Assembly (NCBI GenBank): GCA_964424105.1
Contig: CAYRHJ010000001.1
Location: 1-64,000 of the forward strand
Reading direction: 5' to 3'
DNA: 64,000 bases
Origin: CAYRHJ01 sp964424105
GTDB lineage: Bacteria; Planctomycetota; Phycisphaerae; UBA1845
Of this stretch, positions 47,110 to 54,995 are shown one piece after another (the stretch's first letter is position 1; every line of letters begins with the position of its first letter). The notes under the pieces are model-generated. The model did not search any database and had not been told where the DNA came from. It saw nothing but the letters and a program-made list of their open reading frames with translations. A program made the position numbers and the translations under genes.

Positions 47110-48054
47110 TCAGGAGTTTTCGAACAACTGCGTGGAAAGATATCGCTCCCCGCTGCTGGGGAGCACGGTGACGATGAACTTGCCCTTATTTTCGGGCATC
47201 AGCGCGATCGTGTTCGCGGCGAACAAGGCCGCGCCCGATGAAATGCCGCAAAGAATTCCCTCCTCCTTGGCCGCACGTCTTGCCCAGGTAAATGCGTCGT
47301 CATTGCTTACGCGAATGACATCCGCAATTACGTCCATATTCAAGACTTCCGGTACGAACCCGGCGCCAATCCCCTGGATTTTATGGGAACCCGGTTTCAA
47401 CGGCTTGTTCTCACGCGTCTGCGTAATGACGGGGGAGTCCGCCGGCTCGATGGCATAGCATTTGAATGACGGCTTCTTGGCCTTGATCACTTCGCCCACG
47501 CCGGTAATGGTCCCGCCCGTTCCAATGCCGGAAATGAAAATATCGATTTGGCCGTCGGTATCTTCCCAGATTTCCAAGGCTGTGGTCTTGCGATGGATTT
47601 CGGGATTGGCTGGGTTGCGGAATTGTTGTGGAATGAAGGAATGGGGCGTCTCCGCCGCCAGCTTCTCGCAAGCTCGGATGGCCCCGGGCATGCCGTCGGC
47701 TGCGGGCGTCAATACCAGATCAGACCCCAATGCGCGCAGCAACGCTCGTCGCTCGATCGACATGCTCTCGGGCATGGTCAGGATGAGTTTGTAACCCTTG
47801 GCTGCACAGACGAATGCCAGTGCGATCCCGGTGTTGCCCGAGGTCGGCTCAATGACCACGGAGTCCTTGTTCAACAGACCGGCCTTTTCCGCCGCGTCGA
47901 TCATGGCCATGCCGATGCGGTCCTTTACGCTGGACAGGGGGTTGAAGAATTCGAGCTTGGCGTAGACCTTGGCGGGCGCGTTGATGATGCGGTTAATCTT
48001 GACCAGCGGCGTCCGACCAACCGTTTCCACGATGTTGTTGTAGAGTCGACCCAT
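47110..48054 (-). CDS. cysK: Cysteine synthase A (O-acetylserine sulfhydrylase)
   Basis: 314 residues, the usual length. It makes cysteine from O-acetylserine and sulfide with PLP. The PLP lysine is in SSVKDRIG, and PTSGNTG, GIGTGGTITG and GISSGAA are the cofactor and substrate loops. ATG at 48054 follows AGGAG by about seven bases; the frame is open nine codons further. No sulfur gene neighbours it. Confidence 0.96.
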   Translation of the reverse strand: MGRLYNNIVETVGRTPLVKINRIINAPAKVYAKLEFFNPLSSVKDRIGMAMIDAAEKAGLLNKDSVVIEPTSGNTGIALAFVCAAKGYKLILTMPESMSIERRALLRALGSDLVLTPAADGMPGAIRACEKLAAETPHSFIPQQFRNPANPEIHRKTTALEIWEDTDGQIDIFISGIGTGGTITGVGEVIKAKKPSFKCYAIEPADSPVITQTRENKPLKPGSHKIQGIGAGFVPEVLNMDVIADVIRVSNDDAFTWARRAAKEEGILCGISSGAALFAANTIALMPENKGKFIVTVLPSSGERYLSTQLFENS

Positions 48055-48224
48055 GAACTTCTCCTGCGTGGAACTCCCCATGTAGCCACTAATACCGACG
48101 TTCCCCGGCAGACTACCGGACGGTCGATTACGCTGTCAATTCGGCACATCTCTTGCCAGGGACTTTCAGCCGCCGGTTGCCCGTTTTTGCCAGCGAAAAC
48201 GGACGGTTACGAATGGCGTACTGG

Positions 48225-48354
48225 ATTCCGGCTTTCGCCGGAATGACGTCCTTCGCCGGAATGAAGGCCACGCGAACGGGATCGTCCCGATCGTCACTCC
48301 GGCGCAGGCCGGAGTCCAGGCAGCGTTTTTCTGGATTCCGGCTTTCGCCGGAAT
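48225..48354. repeat. Cluster of family C hairpins
   Basis: Perfect hairpins ATTCCGGC-TTTC-GCCGGAAT at 48225-48244 and 48335-48354, and ACTCCGGC-GCAG-GCCGGAGT at 48296-48315. Related units occur in the 125-base repeats near 38.7-39 kb and at 57482. The remainder of 48055-48581 shows no gene. Confidence 0.85.
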
Positions 48355-48581
48355 GACGGCCTTCGCCGGAATGACGGCTTTCGTTGGGATTGACGGCCAA
48401 CGGCGACGCCCTGGACGGGTTTGGGGAGAATTGAAGGACACAGGATTGGTCAAGTTAAAGTGTTGACAAGCGCATAGGTCGAGGTTAGCACATGCGCCGG
48501 AGGTCCCTGGTTCCCACGCGAGGCGCACGTGTTCTCGTGGGATGCCTGATTCCGCAGGTGATGTTGGTTGGGAATAATGGA

Positions 48582-49154
48582 ATGAGACGTTTCGCGGAAC
48601 TTCTTCGTTCTAACCCGATGCTTTCTTTGGTGTCAGCAGCCTGGCGATTGTTCTGGCTGTTCATGCTGGTTATCCACGTCGGAGCCGTTCGCTCAGCCGT
48701 TTCGTCTTTCGTTCAACCCGGTGTTGAGTATGACCGGGCGATCGGCTTGGGTCGATTGCTGATATTGTCTGCGTCGGCGGCCTTTTTTGTCCTGAAGGTT
48801 GTCGATGTCTCGTGGCTGCGACTGAAGCCGGGGTGGCGATCCTGGCTGGCCTCCGGATTGGTCGTTGCTCTGCTTCACGTGCAGGTGATGAAGCGGGCGA
48901 GTGACGGCGTGCTTGATATCGCACCCACGGGCACGGTTGCCTTTCTGGTTTTTGGCACGATTTTCGAATCTCAAATCCTGTTTCGAGGATGGCGTAGGCT
49001 CCTGAAGGCTTGGGTCCGGTGGAAAGCGCTTTCAAGCGGTGCCATCGTTCAAGCCTGGGCGTTCGCACGATTCTTATTCTACGATGATTACCTTCCGCCT
49101 CGTCTGCATATCGTAGCCAACCTGGTCTGTCCTCGTCCTCCGCCTGCGCGTTGA
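48582..49154 (+). CDS. Membrane protein of unknown function
   Basis: 190 residues with about four hydrophobic segments (SAAWRLFWLFMLVI, LLILSASAAFFVLKVV, WLASGLVVALLHVQVM and GTVAFLVFGTIF). The tail is Pro-rich (LVCPRPPPAR). ATG at 48582 after GGGA is chosen; ATG at 48492 is in frame but adds a stretch that looks non-coding. Unrecognised. It precedes the PEP-CTERM protein on the same strand with 162 bases between. Confidence 0.6.
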   Translation: MRRFAELLRSNPMLSLVSAAWRLFWLFMLVIHVGAVRSAVSSFVQPGVEYDRAIGLGRLLILSASAAFFVLKVVDVSWLRLKPGWRSWLASGLVVALLHVQVMKRASDGVLDIAPTGTVAFLVFGTIFESQILFRGWRRLLKAWVRWKALSSGAIVQAWAFARFLFYDDYLPPRLHIVANLVCPRPPPAR

Positions 49155-49172
49155 CCGCGCGAGCCACTCTGC

Positions 49173-49197
49173 GCGCTGACGGCGCGAGCCATTTTTT
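49173..49197 (+). terminator. Weak possible terminator
   Basis: A 5-base GC stem (CGCGC and GCGCG) with a short loop is followed by six T's five bases downstream, right after the membrane-protein gene. The gap between stem and T-run makes it doubtful. Confidence 0.25.
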
Positions 49198-49316
49198 CAT
49201 TAACTTACTCGGCTGGTTCCGGCGACGTTTTGTCCCTGGTTGCGCGATGACGCGCGTGTTGGGGGGCCGGATGGTGGTTGGACGAATTCATTCATTCCTC
49301 AATTGGAGATTTCAAG

Positions 49317-50021
49317 ATGACGCAATTCGGTTTTGCGCGCATCGTACTTTTTGCATGTCTGGCAGGCTCAGTTGTGTTCTTTCCTTCTGTAACGGCGTGG
49401 GCGGGTGTCGTGCCGTTTACCGAGACGTTCACCAATGACTCGTCGAATTGGTTTAACTCGCCTGGGCTGGCGCCGGTGGATTGGGTTTCTAATGGCGGTC
49501 CCGATGACAGCGCCTTTGTCACCACGACCTTGAATTTTGAAGGCTTGGGGGCGGGCGATCCGGCGGTCCTTTTCCGTGGCCACGATGAATTCAATTCCAG
49601 TGGCGGCGCGTTCGTGGGCGACTGGGTCTCGAGCGGCGTTTCGGGATTCAGCGCGTTCGTCCGCCACGATGCCGACGTGCCGCTGAATTATTTCGTGCGT
49701 TTCGCCAGCCCCAGCAATTTTCCCGGGGCGAACAACATTTTCTTCATCCCGGTGGCTTCTGACACCTGGACGAACGTGTCCGCTGCGCTGCCCAACCCCA
49801 ATCTCATCTTTGAAGGGCCGTTTAGCTACGCGCAGGTATTCGGAAACATCGGGCATATCCAAATCGGCGTCTCGGTTCCCGCGTCGTTTGCGGGCACGGA
49901 CACACCGGTCCGATTTGACCTTGACAGTGTCAGTGTCGTTCCGGAGCCGGCGACGCTGGGCATGTTGATTGTCGGCGGAGCTATGGCGCTGCGTCGACGA
50001 GGCAAGCGGAGGCCGGCATGA
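49317..50021 (+). CDS. PEP-CTERM surface protein
   Basis: 234 residues. ATG at 49317 with GGAG about eight bases upstream opens a signal peptide cleaved near TAWAG. The body is a beta-rich domain without a known enzyme motif. The C-terminus has the full tripartite PEP-CTERM signal: VPEPATLGML, then a hydrophobic segment and RRRGKRR. It is therefore a predicted exosortase substrate. The next gene overlaps it by four bases (ATGA). Confidence 0.92.
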   Translation: MTQFGFARIVLFACLAGSVVFFPSVTAWAGVVPFTETFTNDSSNWFNSPGLAPVDWVSNGGPDDSAFVTTTLNFEGLGAGDPAVLFRGHDEFNSSGGAFVGDWVSSGVSGFSAFVRHDADVPLNYFVRFASPSNFPGANNIFFIPVASDTWTNVSAALPNPNLIFEGPFSYAQVFGNIGHIQIGVSVPASFAGTDTPVRFDLDSVSVVPEPATLGMLIVGGAMALRRRGKRRPA

Positions 50022-51067
50022 CGCGATTCATGGTCTTGGTCACCATCGTGTCGGCGTCTGGTACTCCGGCCCGCGGCGGCGAGCGGGTATTCGACACGCC
50101 GAGTGACGACCGGTGGCACTATCCGTTTAATTTTACCCCGGGCCAGCGCCCTTTCGCGTCATGTTTCGGATCGACGGGCGACGCGAACTACACGACGTTT
50201 AACGATCGGGACGGCATATTTCTGATGGGCTGGCGTACGGCGGACCAAATCTGCGCGGGGCTGCCTCCGGGCGCGTACGACGTCCGCGCGGTACAAGTCA
50301 CGCTCACGGCGCCGGAGTCAGCGGAGTGGATCGTAGATTTGACGACGGACCCGTGGTTCGAGCTGGATTTTCCGATCGCCGACAGCGACCCCGGCCAACC
50401 GCTGGAGCTTTTTGGCGTCGGCTTTGGCCCCACGTTCACGTATGCGAACTGGTTCGAGACCAGTTTCTACGTCGGCGGGGACCATAAGAAATATAGCGGC
50501 CGCGATCCTTATCCATTCGTGTTCAGCGACGGCGCCGGCGAAATGGTGCACGTTGAAGATTCGGTACGCGAACAGTTTACGCCCACGCCCTGGGCCATCG
50601 GCGTTCCGCAAGGCGCTTTACCGGGCGAACAGATTGGGCCTTTGCCGGTGCTGTTCGACGTCAATCTCTTGATGGATGATGGATGGGTGCGGGGTTACTT
50701 TCAGGAGCAACTGAGCGGCGGCGAAGTTTTCGTGGCTGTCACGTCGCTGGCCGTAACCACCAAGCAGGCACCGGGCGGGTTTCCCGTTTTTTACACAAAG
50801 GAGGGCGCTGCGCTGGACCCGCAGGGTCGAGCGCCCGTTCTCACCATCGCTCTCGTTCCTTCAGGGGATTTGGATGGAAGCGATTCGCGAGACTTAGCGG
50901 ACTGGAAGGCGCTCACTGACTGTCATTCCGGCCCCGGGTTACTTCCTTTGCCGACAGCGCCCCTGACTACGGCGACTTGTCTTTGCGTATTCGATCTGGA
51001 TGAAGATAACGACGTCGACTTGCGCGACGCGGGTCTCTTCGCACAGATGTTCGACGGAGACGATTGA
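50018..51067 (+). CDS. Secreted protein with dockerin-like C-terminus
   Basis: 349 residues, coupled to the PEP-CTERM gene by an ATGA overlap. The signal peptide (MTRFMVLVTIVSASG) is short. The body resembles no known enzyme. The end has two Ca-binding dockerin-type units (GDLDGSDSRDLADWKAL and FDLDEDNDVDLRDAGLF). It ends at 51067, one base before the next gene's start region. With the PEP-CTERM protein it forms a small surface operon. Confidence 0.85.
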   Translation: MTRFMVLVTIVSASGTPARGGERVFDTPSDDRWHYPFNFTPGQRPFASCFGSTGDANYTTFNDRDGIFLMGWRTADQICAGLPPGAYDVRAVQVTLTAPESAEWIVDLTTDPWFELDFPIADSDPGQPLELFGVGFGPTFTYANWFETSFYVGGDHKKYSGRDPYPFVFSDGAGEMVHVEDSVREQFTPTPWAIGVPQGALPGEQIGPLPVLFDVNLLMDDGWVRGYFQEQLSGGEVFVAVTSLAVTTKQAPGGFPVFYTKEGAALDPQGRAPVLTIALVPSGDLDGSDSRDLADWKALTDCHSGPGLLPLPTAPLTTATCLCVFDLDEDNDVDLRDAGLFAQMFDGDD

Positions 51068-51068
51068 C

Positions 51069-52079
51069 ATGGCTAATCGACTTTACAGCCAAATAATGAG
51101 TCGCACTCGCGAACGTCGCGGCTCGGAAAGAAAAGAAGAAAGACCGCTCCCTTACGAGCCTGGGAAAAAATCAAAAGAATCGTTCGGGCAACCCGCGTGG
51201 CGCTATCAAGAATGCGGGTCGCTGCCATCGAAAATCGATTTTTTCTCAGGCTCTTACGGTCGCGGCTCGGAAAGAGTTCGTCGCGGGCGAGGCGGGTTTA
51301 CGTTGATCGAATTGTTGGTGGTGATTTCCATCATCAGCGTGCTGGTTTCGATCCTTCTGCCCTCACTTCGCGGCGCTCGCGAGCAGGCTAAACAGGTGGT
51401 CTGCCGCAACAATCTTCGGTCCATTTGGACGGGCGTGTTGCAATATGCCTACGCCAATCGCGACAGGGTGCCATTCATGGAGGACATCAACCTCACTGAC
51501 CCCAACGCCGACCCGTTCGACCCGCAGTACACGAGCACGGTCGGCGTCGTATTAGGCCCCTACGTACATTGGGGTAGCTGGCGATGCCCGAGCGCCGTCC
51601 GGGGATTTCCCGCGGCCTCCGGATCGAGAAAAAAGGCGATGACCTATTGGTTTCGCACGGCGGGAAAGGTGGGCGAAGGCGTTCCCTTTGATCAGACGGC
51701 TTGGGGCACGGGCGGCCCGCTTGACCCGATTGTCAGTAACTATATTACATTCGATGGCAGGCCGTTGCGGTACGTCAGCGGCCGGCGGCACACGCCCGGC
51801 AATCCGCTCGCGCCGAATAAAGACTCGATCGGTCCGTGGACGTTTTCGTTCCCCATCATCGCCGACCTGATTCAGGGCAGTGAGACCGGTGGCAGACCCA
51901 GGTATCCACATCGAGGCGTCGTGGACAGACGCAGTGACCTTTTGGCAGCAAGAGGAGCTTTTGAACGAAACGCCGGCACGGGGCGGCTGTCATCGCGCCT
52001 TGAGCTGCACGCGGATGGTGAACAAAGAGTTGATGTTTATCTGACGCGCGTCCCGTACCCCCATATGCCCGGGTATTAA
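51069..52079 (+). CDS. Prepilin-like protein with an extended leader
   Basis: 336 residues. The prepilin cleavage pattern is GG|FTLIELLVVISI near residues 75-90, followed by pilin-type helix residues (LPSLRGAREQAKQVVCRNNLRSIW) and a globular domain. The leader before the cleavage point is about 76 residues, far above the usual 5-30; most of it is repeat DNA (family B) interrupted by a 96-base MITE-like insert. The start is ATG at 51069, just after the upstream stop. Likely a planctomycete H-X9-DG-type or type II secretion-related exported protein. Confidence 0.85.
   Translation: MANRLYSQIMSRTRERRGSERKEERPLPYEPGKKSKESFGQPAWRYQECGSLPSKIDFFSGSYGRGSERVRRGRGGFTLIELLVVISIISVLVSILLPSLRGAREQAKQVVCRNNLRSIWTGVLQYAYANRDRVPFMEDINLTDPNADPFDPQYTSTVGVVLGPYVHWGSWRCPSAVRGFPAASGSRKKAMTYWFRTAGKVGEGVPFDQTAWGTGGPLDPIVSNYITFDGRPLRYVSGRRHTPGNPLAPNKDSIGPWTFSFPIIADLIQGSETGGRPRYPHRGVVDRRSDLLAARGAFERNAGTGRLSSRLELHADGEQRVDVYLTRVPYPHMPGY
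51157..51252. mobile_element. MITE-like element with terminal inverted repeats
   Basis: 96 bases with 16-base ends (AGCCTGGGAAAAAATC and its reverse complement with one mismatch at 51237-51252), flanked by a 6-base direct repeat CTTACG (51151-51156 and 51253-51258). The empty site would read as an uninterrupted family B repeat. Insert plus duplication is 102 bases, so 34 codons are added in frame. Too short for a transposase. Confidence 0.75.
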
Positions 52080-52091
52080 AGGAGCCGGTTG

Positions 52092-52811
52092 ATGTTGACC
52101 CAAGCGCCCTCCGAGGTGCAGTTTGTCCATTACATTCCGATCGTCACAACGATTCTCTCGGCGATCTTCTGCGTGGTTCTCTTGCGCCGATACCGGGAGA
52201 AGGGTCGGGGAGCGCACTTGCTCTGGTGGACGGGGGGAATCTTTTGTTACGGCTTGGGCACGGCGATGGAAAGCCTGGTCACGCTGTTGGGGAACTCGCC
52301 GGGGCTTAACAAAGCCTGGTACATTGCGGGCGCGCTGCTGGGAGGCTATCCATTGGCGCAGGGCACCGTCTATCTGCTTCTTTCACGGCGGACGGCGCAT
52401 TGGCTTTCGGCCGTCACCGTGCCATTCATCATCATCTTTTCGGTTTTCGTCATTTTGTCACCTACGAACCTCGGAGTGCTCGAGTCGCACCGCCCCGGCG
52501 GGGCTGCCCTGGGTTGGCAATGGATTCGCTGGTTCACGCCGATTATCAATATCTATGCCGTCATTTTTCTGATCGGCGGGGCTATCCTGAGTTCGATCCG
52601 GTATGCCCAGCAGAAGAGCACGGTCCATCGGGCGATCGGGAATGGCTTGATCGCGGTTGGCGCCATCCTGCCTGGTTTTGGGGGGGGTATGGCCAAGGCT
52701 GGTTACGTCGAATGGCTGTATGTGGCTGAGTTCCTCGGACTGCTGCTTATCTGGGCTGGTTACGCGTTTTGTGTGCGAACTCCATCGCCGATGATGGCCG
52801 AGAATTCGTGA
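52092..52811 (+). CDS. Seven-TM membrane protein
   Basis: 239 residues with about seven hydrophobic segments (IPIVTTILSAIFCVVLL to LGLLLIWAGYAFCV). ATG at 52092 follows AAGGAG by seven bases. No functional motif. It overlaps nothing and starts 12 bases after the prepilin-like gene, so the three genes from 50018 may form one transcript. Its last 25 bases are repeated at 54254-54278, the other side of the Fic gene. Confidence 0.75.
   Translation: MLTQAPSEVQFVHYIPIVTTILSAIFCVVLLRRYREKGRGAHLLWWTGGIFCYGLGTAMESLVTLLGNSPGLNKAWYIAGALLGGYPLAQGTVYLLLSRRTAHWLSAVTVPFIIIFSVFVILSPTNLGVLESHRPGGAALGWQWIRWFTPIINIYAVIFLIGGAILSSIRYAQQKSTVHRAIGNGLIAVGAILPGFGGGMAKAGYVEWLYVAEFLGLLLIWAGYAFCVRTPSPMMAENS
52786..52810. 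repeat. Left direct repeat flanking the Fic gene
   Basis: 25 bases beginning TCGCCGATGATGGCC, at the 3' end of the 7-TM gene; a 24/25 match lies at 54254-54278. Confidence 0.85.
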
Positions 52812-52987
52812 CAATCGTCAGCGGGGGCGGTGGGCGGCGACGCAGCATGACGGCTTCTTGGGGCGTGTTCGCCGACTTTAATCAGAAGTTGACGCTTGCT
52901 TGTGCTAAACGCTGGGTTTAACATGGGTCTCAAGGCTGACCATGTTGAACTTTGGGTTTAACAAGGCAGCCAATCGGAGCCATATTG

Positions 52988-54166
52988 GTGGCGACCTTGA
53001 ATACCGAGACAAAGCCGCCCCAAACTAAGGGCCGGGCGGGCCGGTACATTCAGCAGCCCGAGGGATATCGGGCATTCATCCCGGCTGCGCTTCCGCCGAC
53101 ACCGCCGGTGCAAATCAATGCCGAACTTCAAACGGCGTTGTCCGACGCCGATCGCGCGCTTGGTCGCCTTGACGGGTCAATTCGGACTCTGCCCAACCCC
53201 GACCTTTTCGTATTCATGTACGTCCGCAAGGAGGCCGTTCTTTCCAGTCAGATAGAGGGAACGCAAAGCTCGCTCGACGACTTGCTGGAAGTCGAAGCGT
53301 CCCTGTTCCGGCAAGACCGGCCAAGTGATGTGAACGAGATCGTCAATTATCTTTCCGCCATGAAACACGGACTGGCGCGGCTTGGCGAGTTGCGTCTTTC
53401 CGTGCGCCTGATCCGCGAGATTCACGAAAAGCTGCTCCAGGGCGCGCGCGGCACCGATCGAACTCCCGGTGAAATACGTAATTCGCAAAACTGGATCGGG
53501 CCGCGGGGTTGCACGTTGAACGAGGCTGTTTACGTTCCTCCTCCGCCGCATGAGGTTCCCACGGCGTTGGGCAACCTGGAGACGTTTCTCCATGCCCACG
53601 ATTCGATTCCCGCCCTCGTGCGCGTCGGGCTGGTGCACGCTCAATTCGAGACCATTCACCCATTCTTGGACGGCAACGGGCGCGTCGGCCGTCTCCTCAT
53701 CACCTTCATGCTCTGCGAGCGTGAGATTCTCACCAAGCCCGTTCTCTACTTGTCGCATTACTTCAAGCGAAACCGCGAACGGTATTACGAGCTCCTGCAA
53801 CACGTTCGCGATCGGGACGACTGGGAGTCTTGGCTGATCTTCTTTTTGACCGCAGTGGCCCATGTGTCGAATGAGGCCACCGAGACTGCGCGGAAGATCG
53901 TTGACCTTCGCGAGCGCCATCGGGACAGCATCACTCGGCATTTCGGGCGGGCAGCCGCCGGCGCCCTGCGCGTGCTCGAATCGCTCTACTATCGCCCGAT
54001 CATTAGCGTCAACGACATCAAGAACGAGACCGGGACCAGCTACACGGCCGCGAACAACTTGACTGAGCGTTTTGTTACGCACGGAATTCTTCGTGAGATT
54101 ACAGGCCGGGCCCGTAACCGACTCTTCCGATATTCCGAATATGTGGACCTTTTCACGGATCGGTAG
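52988..54166 (+). CDS. Fic family protein (AMPylation-type)
   Basis: About 392 residues. The N-terminal Fic_N domain has the inhibitory motif region SSQIEGTQSSLDD. The core has the complete Fic motif HPFLDGNGRVGR, so AMP transfer or related nucleotide transfer is possible. A C-terminal winged-helix part (ISVNDIKNETGTSYTAANNLTERF) suggests DNA binding, as in Fic proteins of the SoFic type. Start set at GTG 52988 (CGGAG nine bases before); longer starts exist. It lies between two 25-base direct repeats. Targets unknown. Confidence 0.92.
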   Translation: MATLNTETKPPQTKGRAGRYIQQPEGYRAFIPAALPPTPPVQINAELQTALSDADRALGRLDGSIRTLPNPDLFVFMYVRKEAVLSSQIEGTQSSLDDLLEVEASLFRQDRPSDVNEIVNYLSAMKHGLARLGELRLSVRLIREIHEKLLQGARGTDRTPGEIRNSQNWIGPRGCTLNEAVYVPPPPHEVPTALGNLETFLHAHDSIPALVRVGLVHAQFETIHPFLDGNGRVGRLLITFMLCEREILTKPVLYLSHYFKRNRERYYELLQHVRDRDDWESWLIFFLTAVAHVSNEATETARKIVDLRERHRDSITRHFGRAAAGALRVLESLYYRPIISVNDIKNETGTSYTAANNLTERFVTHGILREITGRARNRLFRYSEYVDLFTDR

Positions 54167-54253
54167 ACGCCCGTACCCATCCCAATCCCTGCCAACGTCG
54201 CAGGAGTGGAGAACGACATCGTCGGCGTGCACTTGGATGTGGTCGGATGAGCT

Positions 54254-54278
54254 TCGCCGATGATGGCCGAGAATTTGT
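54254..54278. repeat. Right direct repeat flanking the Fic gene
   Basis: Matches 52786-52810 in 24 of 25 bases. In the frame of the 7-TM gene it continues MMAENLSRKGG and ends at a later stop, so it may be the original 3' end of that gene. Confidence 0.85.
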
Positions 54279-54353
54279 CGCGGAAAGGCGGATTCGGGTT
54301 TATGGGACGGGGGTATGAAAAGCAAAAATGATGGCCTGTCCCGTTCGGTTGTC

Positions 54354-54359
54354 TATAAT
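54354..54359 (+). promoter_or_regulatory. Possible -10 box
   Basis: TATAAT eight bases before the ATG at 54368, with no Shine-Dalgarno between, which fits a near-leaderless transcript for the ECF gene. Confidence 0.3.
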
Positions 54360-54367
54360 CAGATTGC

Positions 54368-54994
54368 ATGTTTGGGGTGGCGGTTTTGACGGACGAGGTT
54401 GTGGTGGCAGCGACGGACGGCTCGAATGAGGCGGCCGCGCGCATCGCTCATGCGCTGGCACCGCAAGTCCGCGTGATGGTGACGGGGCGTTTTTGCGCCG
54501 CGCCGCATCAGGCACACGCCGTGGAAGATATCACCCAGCAAGTGATGATCGGAATCAGCAAGGGGATGAGCCGGCTGGAGAACCGCACGGTGGCTGGTCT
54601 GGCTGGCTACACGTCGCGGATCGTGTCGAACAAAGTCGCGGATTTTCTTCAATCGCAACGGCCGACGACGCATTCACCGCGGGTGGCATCGTTGGATTCG
54701 ACGGTGGCGGGCGTTTCGGGAACGGCGCCGATGTGGCAACTGTTGTCGGCCAGCGGATGCACGCCGCTGAGCGACGTCGCCCGTGTCGAAGAATGCGACC
54801 GGGTGTTGCGTAAGCTGGCTGAGCTGGAGGAGAAAGATCGCGAGATCATCACCTTGGCTTTTTTCGATCAGCTCCAGACGGGCCAGATTGCCGAGCAACT
54901 GGGCATCTCACGGGCTGCGGCGGCGATGCGTCTGTTGCGGGCGGTCAACCTCCTGCGGCGACACATGACGGGATCGAGCGGAATCGTGAAGTGA
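54368..54994 (+). CDS. ECF-type sigma factor (planctomycete kinase-linked)
   Basis: 208 residues. Region 2 (AVEDITQQVMIGISKGM) and region 4 (EIITLAFFDQLQTGQIAEQLGISRAAAAMRLLRA) are visible. One base separates its stop from the ATG of the kinase-TPR gene, so they are co-translated or at least co-transcribed. This pairing is typical of planctomycete ECF groups whose sigma is controlled by a Ser/Thr kinase rather than a classical anti-sigma. Confidence 0.9.
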   Translation: MFGVAVLTDEVVVAATDGSNEAAARIAHALAPQVRVMVTGRFCAAPHQAHAVEDITQQVMIGISKGMSRLENRTVAGLAGYTSRIVSNKVADFLQSQRPTTHSPRVASLDSTVAGVSGTAPMWQLLSASGCTPLSDVARVEECDRVLRKLAELEEKDREIITLAFFDQLQTGQIAEQLGISRAAAAMRLLRAVNLLRRHMTGSSGIVK

Positions 54995-54995
54995 A

